A program made the position numbers and the translations under genes. This document shows, piece by piece, positions 1 through 8,137 of a stretch of DNA of 41,688 nucleotides (its first letter is position 1; every line of letters starts with the position of its first letter). A model generated the notes under the pieces. The model had not been told where the DNA came from, searched no databases, and saw nothing but the letters and a program-made list of their open reading frames with translations. The DNA comes from an uncultured Alistipes sp. (GTDB lineage Bacteria; Bacteroidota; Bacteroidia; Bacteroidales; Rikenellaceae), in NCBI GenBank assembly GCA_900544265.1, contig UQUQ01000022.1, positions 1-41,688 of the forward strand, written 5' to 3'.

Positions 1-2
1 CC

Positions 3-932
3 CAGCAGCGCCAGCATGTTGATGAAGGCCTCGGGGAAGTAGCCGTCCTCGCGGTAGCCGCGGGCCGTCTCGCCCGTCGTCGGGCTCTTCCAGAAGAGCG
101 GGAAGACCGGGAAGCCCATCTTGTCGCCGTCGCGCTTCGAGAGCTTGCCGCCGCCCGTGGGCTTCAGCAGCAGGGGCAGGTGGGCGAACTCGGGGCGCGA
201 ATCCTCCCAGCCGAAGGCCTTGTAGAGGAGGTAGTGCAGCGGCAGCGACGGCAGCCACTCCTCGCCGCGGATGACGTGCGAGACCTCCATCAGGTGGTCG
301 TCGACGATGTTGGCGAGGTGGTACGTGGGCAGTGCGTCAGCCGACTTGTAGAGCACCTTGTCGTCGAGCGTCGAGGTGTTGACCTCGACGTGGCCGCGGA
401 TCAGGTCGTCCATTGCCACCACCTCGTTCTCGGGCATCTTGAAGCGGATGACCCACTGGTCGCCGCGGTCGATGCGGGCGCGCACCTCCTCGGCCGGCAG
501 GGCCAGCGACGTGGCCAGCCGTTCGCGCACCGTGTAGTTGTAGGCGAAGGCCTCGCCGCGCGCCTCGGCCTCGTGGCGCAGGGCGTCGAGCTCTGCGGCC
601 GTGTCGAAGGCGTAGTAGGCCCAGCCCGCCTCGACGAGCTGCAGGGCATACTTGAGGTAGATTTCACGCCGCTCGCTCTGGCGGTAGGGGGCGTGGGGGC
701 CGCCGACGCCGACGCCCTCGTCGATCTCGATGCCGCACCATTTGAGCGACTGCATGATGTACTCCTCGGCACCCGGCACGAAGCGCTGCGAGTCGGTATC
801 CTCGATGCGGAGGATCATCGTGCCCTTGTGCTGGCGGGCGAAGAGGTAGTTGTAGAGTGCCGTGCGGACGCCGCCGATGTGCAGCGGTCCGGTGGGGCTG
901 GGTGCGAAGCGCACCCGAACGGGTCTTTCCAT
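3..932 (-). CDS. gltX: Glutamate--tRNA ligase (partial, C-terminus beyond window)
   Basis: Cytoplasmic class I aminoacyl-tRNA synthetase that charges tRNA-Glu with glutamate using ATP. The reading frame starts at an ATG at 932 and stays open to the left edge, giving 310 residues of a protein usually about 470-510 long; the anticodon-binding domain is outside the window. The N-terminus [20 protein letters not shown] carries the HIGH signature (HIGG, H18). The second catalytic motif is KLSKR at about residues 263-267, the GluRS form of KMSKS. The segment [15 protein letters not shown] between them is also typical of GluRS. It lies downstream of the SIMPL gene on the same strand with a 180-bp gap holding a short tandem repeat, so it may have its own promoter, but I see no convincing -7 box. 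GlnRS is also encoded (10484-12160), so this enzyme is expected to be discriminating for tRNA-Glu. Identification is secure. Confidence 0.97.
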   Translation of the reverse strand, partial: MERPVRVRFAPSPTGPLHIGGVRTALYNYLFARQHKGTMILRIEDTDSQRFVPGAEEYIMQSLKWCGIEIDEGVGVGGPHAPYRQSERREIYLKYALQLVEAGWAYYAFDTAAELDALRHEAEARGEAFAYNYTVRERLATSLALPAEEVRARIDRGDQWVIRFKMPENEVVAMDDLIRGHVEVNTSTLDDKVLYKSADALPTYHLANIVDDHLMEVSHVIRGEEWLPSLPLHYLLYKAFGWEDSRPEFAHLPLLLKPTGGGKLSKRDGDKMGFPVFPLFWKSPTTGETARGYREDGYFPEAFINMLALL

Positions 933-1016
933 ATCGTGTGTTGAATATTGAATGCTTTTCTTGTTTTTTCGGCTGCCGCCCGGGAGGGGCGGGCTGTTCG
1001 TATGTGTGTCGGGCCC

Positions 1017-1089
1017 CTGCCGGCATTCCGGTCTCTGCCGGGCATCCCGGTCTCTGTCGGGCGATCCGGTCCCTGCCGGGCCTCGGGCG
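1017..1089. repeat. Imperfect 19-bp tandem repeat between the SIMPL gene and gltX
   Basis: About four units beginning CTGCCGG or CTGTCGG follow one another at 1017-1034, 1035-1053, 1054-1072 and 1073-1089. The period is 18-19 bp and the units are rich in CCGG and GGTC. The units differ by a few substitutions. No coding function is apparent; the repeat lies in the 180-bp gap upstream of gltX. Confidence 0.6.
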
Positions 1090-1112
1090 CGGCCTTTCGT
1101 GCGGACGTCCGG

Positions 1113-1841
1113 TTATTTGACCCGGTACTCGATGCGCATGGTGATGCGGGCCTTCTTCTGGCGCGACGAGGTGTTGAACGACCCGCCGGCCGAGAACTCC
1201 TCGTTGGTGTTGGCGCCCGTGATCTGGAAGACACCCATGCGTGCCGACGCCACGCGGCCGATCTTCGTCCCGGCATTCGCGGCGATCTTCTCGGCCCGCA
1301 TGCGGGCATCGGCCGAGGCGGTCTCGATGAGCCCCATCTTCACGTCGTCAAGCTGCGTGTAGTAGTAGTCCGGGGCGTAGGCCTCGATCGAGACGCCCTG
1401 TGCGATGAGCGACGAGATCTCGCGCGAGACGCGCTCGACGGTCTCCACGTCGCGCGACTCCACGGTGAAGCGCTGCCGCAGCCCGTAACCCGTGAAGCGT
1501 TGTCCGGCCCAGTTGCCGTTGGCGTTGTAGACGGGCGTGTAGAGCTTCTCGACGTTGACGAACTCGAAGACGACGGCCTCCTCGGGCACGCCCTTTTCGA
1601 CGAGGTAGCGGCGCACCTTCTCCTTGTTGGCCTCGATGCGGGCGTAGCCCGTCGCGGCGTCCTGCGATTCGGCCGTGAGGGCCCCCGACCAGACGATCAG
1701 GTCCGAGGTGAACTCCGTTTCGCCCAGACCCGTCACGACGATCGTGTCCTGAGCGCGGAACTTGTAGGTGTAGGCGCGGCCGAGCACGACGGCGCAGACG
1801 ATGGCCGCAAGGCCCAGAATGAGATACCTGCCGTTTTTCAT
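1113..1841 (-). CDS. SIMPL (DUF541) domain periplasmic protein
   Basis: A 242-residue protein of the SIMPL/DUF541 family. Family members are periplasmic or membrane-anchored proteins of poorly defined role, some linked to oxidative-stress tolerance. Residues about 6-22 form one hydrophobic segment (signal anchor or signal peptide), followed by YKFRAQDTIVVTGLGETEFT, the usual start of the SIMPL fold. The C-terminal half contains ASADARMRAEKIAANAGTKI, the characteristic conserved helix, and ends in a beta-rich tail. I chose the ATG at 1841 because it places the hydrophobic segment right at the N-terminus; an in-frame ATG at 1868 would add nine polar residues. It follows ychF on the same strand after about 70 bp containing a hairpin. 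Specific function unknown. Confidence 0.85.
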   Translation of the reverse strand: MKNGRYLILGLAAIVCAVVLGRAYTYKFRAQDTIVVTGLGETEFTSDLIVWSGALTAESQDAATGYARIEANKEKVRRYLVEKGVPEEAVVFEFVNVEKLYTPVYNANGNWAGQRFTGYGLRQRFTVESRDVETVERVSREISSLIAQGVSIEAYAPDYYYTQLDDVKMGLIETASADARMRAEKIAANAGTKIGRVASARMGVFQITGANTNEEFSAGGSFNTSSRQKKARITMRIEYRVK

Positions 1842-1882
1842 ATCCGTAGTTTTTTTGGTTGGTTGCATTGGTTGCCCCTTGT

Positions 1883-1909
1883 CCGGGCGGTGCCGCCCTC
1901 ACCGCCCGG
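1883..1909 (-). terminator. Hairpin immediately after ychF
   Basis: A perfect 10-bp stem (CCGGGCGGTG at 1883-1892 with CACCGCCCGG at 1900-1909) and a 7-nt loop begins two bases past the ychF stop codon. On the minus strand it is not followed by a clear U-run, so it could be a weak terminator or a stabilising 3' structure. Confidence 0.45.
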
Positions 1910-1910
1910 G

Positions 1911-3011
1911 TCAGACGTTGAACAGGAAGTGCATGATGTCGCCGTCCTGCACGACGTACTCCTTGCCCTCGATGCCGATCTTGCCGGCGTCGCGGCAGGC
2001 CTTCTCCGAACCGAGCGTGACGTAGTCGTCGTACTTGATGACCTCGGCGCGGATGAAGCCCCGCTCGAAGTCGGTGTGGATGATGCCGGCCGTCTGCGGG
2101 GCCTTCATGCCGCGGACGTAGGTCCATGCGCGGGTCTCGTCGGCACCGGTCGTGAAGAAGGTTTCGAGGTTGAGCAGCCGGTAGGCCGACTTGATCAGCC
2201 GCGCCACGCCCGACTCCTTGAGCCCGAGGTCCTCGAGGAACAACTGCCGCTCCTCGTAGCTCTCCAGCTCGGCGATGTCGGCCTCGGTGGCCGCCGCGAT
2301 GATGAGCATCTCGGCCTTCTCGTCGGCGATCGCCGCGCGCACGGCCTCGGTGTAGGCATTGCCCGTCGCGGCACTCTGCTCGTCGACGTTGCAGACGTAG
2401 AGCACCGGCTTGTCGGTCAGCAGGTTCAGGTCGGCGACCAGCTTGCGGTCCTCCTTCTCGAGCTCCACGGTGCGGGCGCTGCGCCCCTGCTCCAGCACGG
2501 CCTTGTACTGCAGGAGCAGCTCCACGGCCCGCTTGGCCTGCTTGTCACCGCCCGACGTGGCCGCCTTCTGCGTCTTGGAAAGGCGGTTCTCGACCGTCTC
2601 GAGGTCCTTGAGCTGCAGCTCCGTGTCGATGATCTCCTTGTCGCGCACGGGGTCGATCGACCCGTCGACGTGCGTGATGTTGCCGTTGTCGAAGCAGCGC
2701 AGCACGTGGATGATGGCGTTCGTGTTGCGGATGTTGCCCAGGAACTTGTTGCCCAGCCCCTCGCCCTTCGAGGCGCCCTTGACCAGACCCGCGATGTCGA
2801 CGATCTCGATCGTCGTGGGGATGACGCGCCTGGGGTTGTCGATCTCGGCCAGGCGGATGAGCCGCTGGTCAGGCACGGTGATGACGCCCACGTTGGGTTC
2901 GATCGTGCAGAAGGGGAAGTTGGCCGCCTGGGCCTTTGCGTTGGAGAGGCAGTTGAAAAGCGTCGACTTGCCCACGTTGGGCAGGCCCACGATGCCGCAT
3001 TGTAAAGCCAT
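1911..3011 (-). CDS. ychF: Redox-regulated ATPase/GTPase YchF (Obg family)
   Basis: A 366-residue cytoplasmic P-loop NTPase of the Obg/YchF family (E. coli YchF has 363 residues), known to associate with ribosomes and to prefer ATP. The N-terminus MALQCGIVGLPNVGKSTLFN contains the Walker A (GLPNVGKST). DIAGLVKGASKGEGLGNKFL is the switch region, and CNVDE occupies the altered G4 position (NxxE instead of NKxD) that explains ATP use. A helical insertion lies in the middle and a TGS domain at the C-terminus ends in VVQDGDIMHFLFNV. The frame is open far upstream, but the ATG at 3011 is the start: it gives the family length and lies 39 bp from a -7 box. The gene is divergent from the 3222 gene. 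Confidence 0.97.
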   Translation of the reverse strand: MALQCGIVGLPNVGKSTLFNCLSNAKAQAANFPFCTIEPNVGVITVPDQRLIRLAEIDNPRRVIPTTIEIVDIAGLVKGASKGEGLGNKFLGNIRNTNAIIHVLRCFDNGNITHVDGSIDPVRDKEIIDTELQLKDLETVENRLSKTQKAATSGGDKQAKRAVELLLQYKAVLEQGRSARTVELEKEDRKLVADLNLLTDKPVLYVCNVDEQSAATGNAYTEAVRAAIADEKAEMLIIAAATEADIAELESYEERQLFLEDLGLKESGVARLIKSAYRLLNLETFFTTGADETRAWTYVRGMKAPQTAGIIHTDFERGFIRAEVIKYDDYVTLGSEKACRDAGKIGIEGKEYVVQDGDIMHFLFNV

Positions 3012-3049
3012 TCTTATCTCGTAATTTAATTTGTTCGTCGATTGCCGTG

Positions 3050-3057
3050 CAAAGATA
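3050..3057 (-). promoter_or_regulatory. -7 box (TATCTTTG) for ychF
   Basis: CAAAGATA on the plus strand reads TATCTTTG on the minus strand, an exact match to the Bacteroidota TAnnTTTG -7 element, 39 bp upstream of the ychF ATG. I do not see a convincing TTTG -33 element at 19-21 bp. Confidence 0.6.
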
Positions 3058-3158
3058 CGAATTTTCTCGCATGGCGGATACGTCGGGCACCGGAAAGGCG
3101 TCTTTTTCCCGCGGATCGCCTCCGCAGGGCGCCGAATGGAATTTCTCGGGCGCTTTGT

Positions 3159-3200
3159 TTTGCCGAAAGGCGCGTTATTCGTATCTTTTTCGTATCTTTG
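3159..3200 (+). promoter_or_regulatory. Promoter region of the 3222 gene
   Basis: Two overlapping -7 candidates occur: TATCTTTT at 3182-3189, with TTTG at 3159-3162 spaced 19 bp upstream, and an exact TATCTTTG at 3193-3200. The first has the better spacing, the second the better -7 sequence. Either puts transcription start 15-30 bp before the ATG at 3222. Confidence 0.6.
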
Positions 3201-3221
3201 GCTGCAAAAGTTGACACAAAG

Positions 3222-5024
3222 ATGGAGTTGAAATACCTTCGCACGGAACTGCACCGCCTCACCGCCCTTGTCGAGGGGTGGACCGGGACGGACGAAATAC
3301 CGGCCCTTGAACGCGATCTGGCGCTCGAGAAGCTGCGGTCGTTGTACGAGATGCTGCGCTTCGATCCGGCCCCGCAGCCGGTCGGGGAGGAGGAGTCCCG
3401 GCAGATGCCCCTGCCCGTCTCCATCGACCTGGGCGAGATGCTTTCGCTCGACGAACTTCCCGACCGGGAGCCGGAAGCCGTAGTCGAGGCCTTTGCCGAC
3501 GAGGAGCTTGCCGATTCCGCTCCGGTGGAAGAACCCGTAGCGGCGGAAGAGCTCGTTCTGGCGGGCAATCCTGCGCCGGCAACGGGCAATCCAGCTCCGG
3601 CTGCGAACCCAGCTCCGGTGGAAGAACCTGCCCCGGCGGAAGACGTTGCTCCGACAGTAGAGCCCGTTCCGATGGAAGAGCCCGCAAAGCATGAGGCATC
3701 GGCTCCGGCCGCGGAACCCGTGATGACGGCGGAACCCGTCCAGGCGGCGGAGGCTTCCCTCTCCATGGAGGCATCGGCTCCAGCCGTGGAACCGGCGCAG
3801 AGTGCCGAATCCGTTTCGGAGAAAGAGGCCGTGGAGACCGGGCAATCGGCTCCTGCCGAGCCCGCGAAGGCCGAAGAACCCATCGCGGAGGCGAATCCCG
3901 CCCCGGCCGCGGAGGCTTCCCTCTCCGCGGAGGCGTCAGCTTCGGTCGCGGAGCCGGCTGCCGCACCCGTCGCGGAACGGGAGTCCGCACCTCGGACGAA
4001 GGAGCCGCAGGAGGCGGCGACCGCCGAGGCGGAGCACCCTACCGACAATACCCGCCGGCAGTCCCCGTCGCCGCGGGTGGCGCCCACGCTCTTCGGACTC
4101 GAGGAGGAGACCGTGCGGCACCGGTACCGGCAGCGGGTCATCATGTCGCTCTACGATTACGATACAACCCCGACCGCCCCGACGCGGGAGCGGTCGGACG
4201 ACGCTATCCGCGCCGCCGCGGCAACAACTCCGGCGCCGGCCGCCGCCTCTTCGCCGGAGTCGGACGACGAGGTCTTCTCCGTGCTGGAGGTCTCTGCCGC
4301 CGGGCCGGTCGGCGAAACCGTTGCGGAACACGCCGATGCGGGGCATGCCGTCGCGGAGCCCGCACAGCCGGAGAGCCCCTCCGCCGCTGAAGCGTCCTCT
4401 ACCTGGTCCGCCGCCGATGCTTCCGCCGCCCAAGAGCCGGATGCTGCCGAGCTGTCGGGTGCCGCAGAGCCGTCGGATGCTGCCGGGGAGCCCTTGGCCG
4501 GGGAACCCGATGCAAATGTCGATGCCGGAGAGATCGAGCCGGAGGAACCGGCCGAATCGTCGTCGGCCGAATCGTCGTCGGCCGAACCGGCCGCTCCGGA
4601 GCCGGCCGTGACGCTCTCCCAGGCCGTGACGCCCTCCCCGGCCGGGAGCCCTGCCGCCGGGGCTGCCGTCCCGGAGACTCCGGCCGAGCCGCTGCCGCGC
4701 GGCGCCGTGCTGGGCGAGGTCATCAACCACGACGTGCAGACGCTGGCCGACACGATCGCCCCGCCGCGCGACATCGCGTCGGAGCTGCGGCGCAGCGAGC
4801 CCGTCACGGACCTGCGCAAGGCGATCGGCATCAACGACAAGTTCCTGATGATCCGCGACCTGTTCGGCGGCGACGGTGCCTCCTACGAAGTGGCCATCCG
4901 GGCGCTCAACGCCTTCGACAACCTCGACGACTGCATGATCTACATTGCCGAGCACTACGCCTGGAATGCCAATTCGGACGGCGCGAAGCTCCTCATGGAG
5001 CTGCTCGAACGCAAATTCGCCTGA
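3222..5024 (+). CDS. Conserved Bacteroidota protein with long Ala/Pro/Glu-rich linker
   Basis: A 600-residue protein with three parts. Residues 1-50 form a charged, probably helical N-terminus (MELKYLRTELHRLTALVEGW). Residues about 60-490 are a low-complexity stretch rich in Ala, Glu, Pro and Ser with many AEP, EEPA and ESSSAESSSAEP-like units. Residues about 495-600 form a compact domain starting VLGEVINHDVQTLADTIAPP and ending AKLLMELLERKFA, containing INDKFLMIRDLFGGD. I recognise that C-terminal domain as one that recurs in uncharacterised Bacteroidota proteins, without known function. No signal peptide or membrane segment is visible, so it is probably cytoplasmic. The ATG at 3222 was chosen over upstream in-frame codons because the promoter lies just before it. 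It ends four bases before rsmI, so the two are probably co-transcribed. The linker resembles those of scaffold or tether proteins. Confidence 0.75.
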   Translation: MELKYLRTELHRLTALVEGWTGTDEIPALERDLALEKLRSLYEMLRFDPAPQPVGEEESRQMPLPVSIDLGEMLSLDELPDREPEAVVEAFADEELADSAPVEEPVAAEELVLAGNPAPATGNPAPAANPAPVEEPAPAEDVAPTVEPVPMEEPAKHEASAPAAEPVMTAEPVQAAEASLSMEASAPAVEPAQSAESVSEKEAVETGQSAPAEPAKAEEPIAEANPAPAAEASLSAEASASVAEPAAAPVAERESAPRTKEPQEAATAEAEHPTDNTRRQSPSPRVAPTLFGLEEETVRHRYRQRVIMSLYDYDTTPTAPTRERSDDAIRAAAATTPAPAAASSPESDDEVFSVLEVSAAGPVGETVAEHADAGHAVAEPAQPESPSAAEASSTWSAADASAAQEPDAAELSGAAEPSDAAGEPLAGEPDANVDAGEIEPEEPAESSSAESSSAEPAAPEPAVTLSQAVTPSPAGSPAAGAAVPETPAEPLPRGAVLGEVINHDVQTLADTIAPPRDIASELRRSEPVTDLRKAIGINDKFLMIRDLFGGDGASYEVAIRALNAFDNLDDCMIYIAEHYAWNANSDGAKLLMELLERKFA

Positions 5025-5028
5025 CGCC

Positions 5029-5757
5029 ATGGCCAAGCTCTATATTGTCCCCACGCCCATCGGAAATCTCGACGACATCACCCTGCGGGCGATCAACGTC
5101 CTGCGCGAGGTGGACTTCATCCTGGCCGAGGATACGCGGACGACGTCGGTGCTGCTCCGCCACCTCGGCATCGAGAAGAAGCTCTACTCGCACCACAAGT
5201 TCAACGAACACGCCACGGTCCGCCTGGTTGCCGAGTCGATCGCCGCGGGCCGCAACGCCGCACTGGTCTCGGACGCCGGAACGCCCGGCATATCCGACCC
5301 GGGATTCCTGCTCGTGCGCACGTGCGTCGAGCAGGGGATCGAGGTCGAGACGCTGCCCGGCGCCACGGCGCTGATCCCGGCGCTCGTGCAGAGCGGCTTC
5401 CCGTGCGACCGCTTCTGTTTCGAGGGCTTCCTGCCCCAGAAAAAGGGACGCGCGAGCCGGTTGCAGGCCCTTTCGGACGAGGAGCGGACGATGATCTTCT
5501 ACGAGTCGCCCTACCGCGTGGTGAAGTGCCTCGAGCAGTTTGCCGAGACGTTCGGAGCGGACCGTCCGGTCTCGGTGTCGCGCGAGCTGACCAAGCATTT
5601 CGAGCAGACCGTGCGCGGCACGGTAGCCAAGGTGCTCGAACATTTCCGCCAGACGGAACCCCGCGGGGAGTTTGTCCTCGTCGTGGCCGGGAAACCCCGG
5701 ACAAGGCGCGGCCGGACGGAGGCGGACGACGACACGGCCGCGCGGAGCGAAGCGTGA
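5029..5757 (+). CDS. rsmI: 16S rRNA (cytidine-1402-2'-O)-methyltransferase
   Basis: A 242-residue cytoplasmic SAM-dependent methyltransferase of the tetrapyrrole-methylase superfamily. RsmI adds the 2'-O-methyl group of C1402 in the decoding centre of the 30S subunit. Diagnostic segments are the N-terminal MAKLYIVPTPIGNLDDITLR, ILAEDTRTTSVLL, and DAGTPGISDPGF, the SAM-binding loop typical of this family. It is shorter than E. coli RsmI (286 residues) because the C-terminal extension is reduced, as is common in Bacteroidota. The ATG at 5029 starts exactly at the family N-terminus; an upstream in-frame ATG at 4945 lies inside the preceding gene and is rejected. Spacing of four bases from the upstream gene and 24 bp to the next suggests one transcript. 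Confidence 0.96.
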   Translation: MAKLYIVPTPIGNLDDITLRAINVLREVDFILAEDTRTTSVLLRHLGIEKKLYSHHKFNEHATVRLVAESIAAGRNAALVSDAGTPGISDPGFLLVRTCVEQGIEVETLPGATALIPALVQSGFPCDRFCFEGFLPQKKGRASRLQALSDEERTMIFYESPYRVVKCLEQFAETFGADRPVSVSRELTKHFEQTVRGTVAKVLEHFRQTEPRGEFVLVVAGKPRTRRGRTEADDDTAARSEA

Positions 5758-5781
5758 CCCCTTGTTCTCACCTGTACCGAT

Positions 5782-7203
5782 ATGGAAGAAATGGAAAACG
5801 AAAACAGAACACAGACAACCGATACGAACGATTCGCAGCCGGCACGGCCGGCGCAGAGCGCCTTTTCGGCATGGCTCGATCAGGTGCGTGACTTTCTGAA
5901 GGACCGCTTCAGCCTCGACGAGGATACGGCGCAGCGCGACGAGGTCGTGGCGTCGATCTCGAAGGGCGTCGAGTTCCGGGGCGTGAACCTTTGGGTGCTG
6001 ATCTTCGCGGCGATGGTCGCCTCGCTGGGTCTGAACGTCAACTCGGCGGCCGTCATCATCGGTGCGATGCTCATCTCGCCGATCATGGGTCCGATCATGG
6101 GCGTGGGGCTCTCGCTGGGCATCAACGACTTCGACCTGCTGAAGAAGTCGCTGCGCAACTTCGCGCTGATGTTCATCGTGGCGATCGTCACGGCGACCGC
6201 CTACTTCTTCATCTCGCCCCTCTCGTCGAACAGCAGCGAGTTGCTGGCCCGGACCACGCCGACGACCTACGACCTGCTGATCGCCTTTTTCGGCGGTCTG
6301 GCCGGCATGGTGGCGCAGACGCGTCAGGACCGCACCTCGACGGTCATCCCCGGCGTGGCGATCGCCACGGCCCTCATGCCGCCGCTCTGCACGGCCGGCT
6401 TCGGCCTGGCGACGGGGCAGCTGCGCTTCTTCCTCGGGGCCTTCTACCTCTTCTTCATCAACTCGGTCTTCATCGCGCTGGCCACCTATCTCGTGGTGCG
6501 GTTCCTCAAGTACGAGAAAAAGGTCTTCATCGACAAGGTGCGCGAACGCAACGTCAAGCGCATGATGATGATCATCACGCTCGTGACCTTCATCCCGAGC
6601 GTCGTGATCGGCTTCCACATGGTCCGCGTGTCGCTCTTCGAGGCGACGGCCGACAAGTACGTGGCGCAGGTCTTCAACTTCCCCCATACGCGCGTGATCG
6701 AATGCAACAAGCACTACTCCCGCGGCAAGCATCCCTCGCAGATCGAGCTGCTGCTGCTCGGCGAGCCGCTCGACGAGGCGGTGATCGAGAACGCCCGGGC
6801 CCAGCTGGCCGGTTTCGGACTCGAGAAGGTCGATCTGATCGTCCGGCAGGCCAACAAGGAGGACCGGATCGACATCGCCTCGCTGCAGCAGAGCTATACG
6901 GAGCTGCTCGAGGAGAAGAACCGCCGCATCGGCGAGATGACGGCGCAGTTGAGCCGCTACCGCGTCACGGATGTCGAGGTGGACGACATCTCGCGCGAGG
7001 TGGGGGCGATGATGCCCGCCGTGCGGGCCATCTCGCTGACCAAGGGCATTACGTTCGACGTGCAGGGCACGCCGCTCGATACAACGCTCGTCTGCGTGGT
7101 CACGCCGCGCGACCCGGCCGACTCGATCGACCGCATGACGCTGACGCACTGGCTCCGCATCCGCACCAAGGTGGCGAACGTCAAGCTCTTCGTCGAACCG
7201 TAA
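5782..7203 (+). CDS. DUF389 (TIGR00341-like) integral membrane protein
   Basis: A 473-residue inner-membrane protein. After a polar N-terminus (residues 1-65, Glu/Asn/Thr-rich) come several hydrophobic segments from about 68 to 235, including VNSAAVIIGAMLISPIMGPI and GVAIATALMPPLCTAGFGLA, the two signature segments of DUF389 (older name TIGR00341). One further hydrophobic segment near residue 265 precedes a soluble C-terminal region (about 290-473) predicted to be alpha/beta with a helical stretch around EELLEEKNRRIGEM. Family function is unknown; transport has been proposed only because of topology. The gene lies 24 bp after rsmI and 13 bp before the acyltransferase gene, which places it in an envelope-related transcript. 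Confidence 0.9.
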   Translation: MEEMENENRTQTTDTNDSQPARPAQSAFSAWLDQVRDFLKDRFSLDEDTAQRDEVVASISKGVEFRGVNLWVLIFAAMVASLGLNVNSAAVIIGAMLISPIMGPIMGVGLSLGINDFDLLKKSLRNFALMFIVAIVTATAYFFISPLSSNSSELLARTTPTTYDLLIAFFGGLAGMVAQTRQDRTSTVIPGVAIATALMPPLCTAGFGLATGQLRFFLGAFYLFFINSVFIALATYLVVRFLKYEKKVFIDKVRERNVKRMMMIITLVTFIPSVVIGFHMVRVSLFEATADKYVAQVFNFPHTRVIECNKHYSRGKHPSQIELLLLGEPLDEAVIENARAQLAGFGLEKVDLIVRQANKEDRIDIASLQQSYTELLEEKNRRIGEMTAQLSRYRVTDVEVDDISREVGAMMPAVRAISLTKGITFDVQGTPLDTTLVCVVTPRDPADSIDRMTLTHWLRIRTKVANVKLFVEP

Positions 7204-7216
7204 CCCCGTCCGCCGC

Positions 7217-8137
7217 ATGAGAAATCCCGACCTGAACGTCGCGCAGCGTCTGTGGCTCGCCTGCCTGTGGCAGGCTGCACGTCTGTTCGCCATGATGCCC
7301 TACTGGTTCAAGTACTACGTGGTCGAGAACCTGCTCTACGTGCTGCTCTGCCACGTCGTGCGCTACCGCGTGCAGGTCGTGCGGCGCAACCTGCGCAACT
7401 CCTTCCCCGAGAAGGACGAAAGGGAGCTCGAGACGATCCGGCGCCGCTTCTACCGGACGCTGGCCGAGATCTTCGTTGATACGATCAACATGGCGCACAT
7501 GAGCGAGGAGAAGGCCCGCACGGTGCTCACGGTGAAGGGGCTCGACGCCCACCGTGCGGCCGTGCACGGCCGCGACTGGATCGCCCTCTCGGCCCACTAC
7601 GGCTGCTGGGAGTACAGCTCCTACTGGGGGCTCTACGAGCGGTCGCAGATGCTCGTGGCGGTCTACCATCCGCTGCGCAGCGTCGTCATGGAGGAGCTGT
7701 ACCAGCGGCTGCGCAATTCGGACTGTGCGATGACCGTCCCGATGAAGGACTGCCTGCGCTTCTACCTGCGCAACCGTGAGCGGGGTGTCGACGGCAAGAA
7801 TCTTGTAATGGGACTCATCGCCGATCAGAATCCGCCCAAGCGGCCCGACAGCCACTGGTTCCGCTTCCTGAATCAGGATACGATCTTCTTCGACGGGGGC
7901 GAGAAGCTGGCGCTGCGCTGCGGACTGCCGGTCTACTTCGTGCGGATGCGCCGCGTGCAGCGGGGCCGCTACGAGATGTCGTTCGAGCAGATTTATGACG
8001 GCGAAGAGCAGGTGCCCGCATACGAAATCACGGAACGTTACGTTCGTCGTTTGGAGGCGATGATCCGCGAGCAGCCCGAACTGTGGATGTGGTCTCACCG
8101 CCGCTGGAAACACAAACGTCCGAATGTCAGTCGCTAA
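7217..8137 (+). CDS. LpxL/HtrB-like lysophospholipid (lipid A-type) acyltransferase
   Basis: A 306-residue membrane-associated acyltransferase of the LpxL/LpxM (HtrB/MsbB) superfamily, which transfers acyl chains from acyl-ACP to lipid A precursors or related lipids on the inner face of the inner membrane. The catalytic HX4(D/E) motif is HYGCWE with H127 and E132, preceded by GRDWIALSAHYG as in LpxL. Later the GLIADQNPPKRPDSHWFRF segment matches the conserved substrate-binding region. The N-terminus has a hydrophobic stretch (about 10-50) with Arg-rich flanks. Bacteroidota commonly carry one such enzyme for the late acylation of penta-acyl lipid A; ornithine/aminolipid synthesis is an alternative. 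Its last 14 bases overlap the start of the glycosyltransferase gene, indicating translational coupling. Confidence 0.9.
   Translation: MRNPDLNVAQRLWLACLWQAARLFAMMPYWFKYYVVENLLYVLLCHVVRYRVQVVRRNLRNSFPEKDERELETIRRRFYRTLAEIFVDTINMAHMSEEKARTVLTVKGLDAHRAAVHGRDWIALSAHYGCWEYSSYWGLYERSQMLVAVYHPLRSVVMEELYQRLRNSDCAMTVPMKDCLRFYLRNRERGVDGKNLVMGLIADQNPPKRPDSHWFRFLNQDTIFFDGGEKLALRCGLPVYFVRMRRVQRGRYEMSFEQIYDGEEQVPAYEITERYVRRLEAMIREQPELWMWSHRRWKHKRPNVSR

Noticed and set aside
948..3005. Long plus-strand frame opposite the SIMPL gene and ychF
   Set aside because: Antisense of two recognised genes, crossing their intergenic gap, with no recognisable domain.
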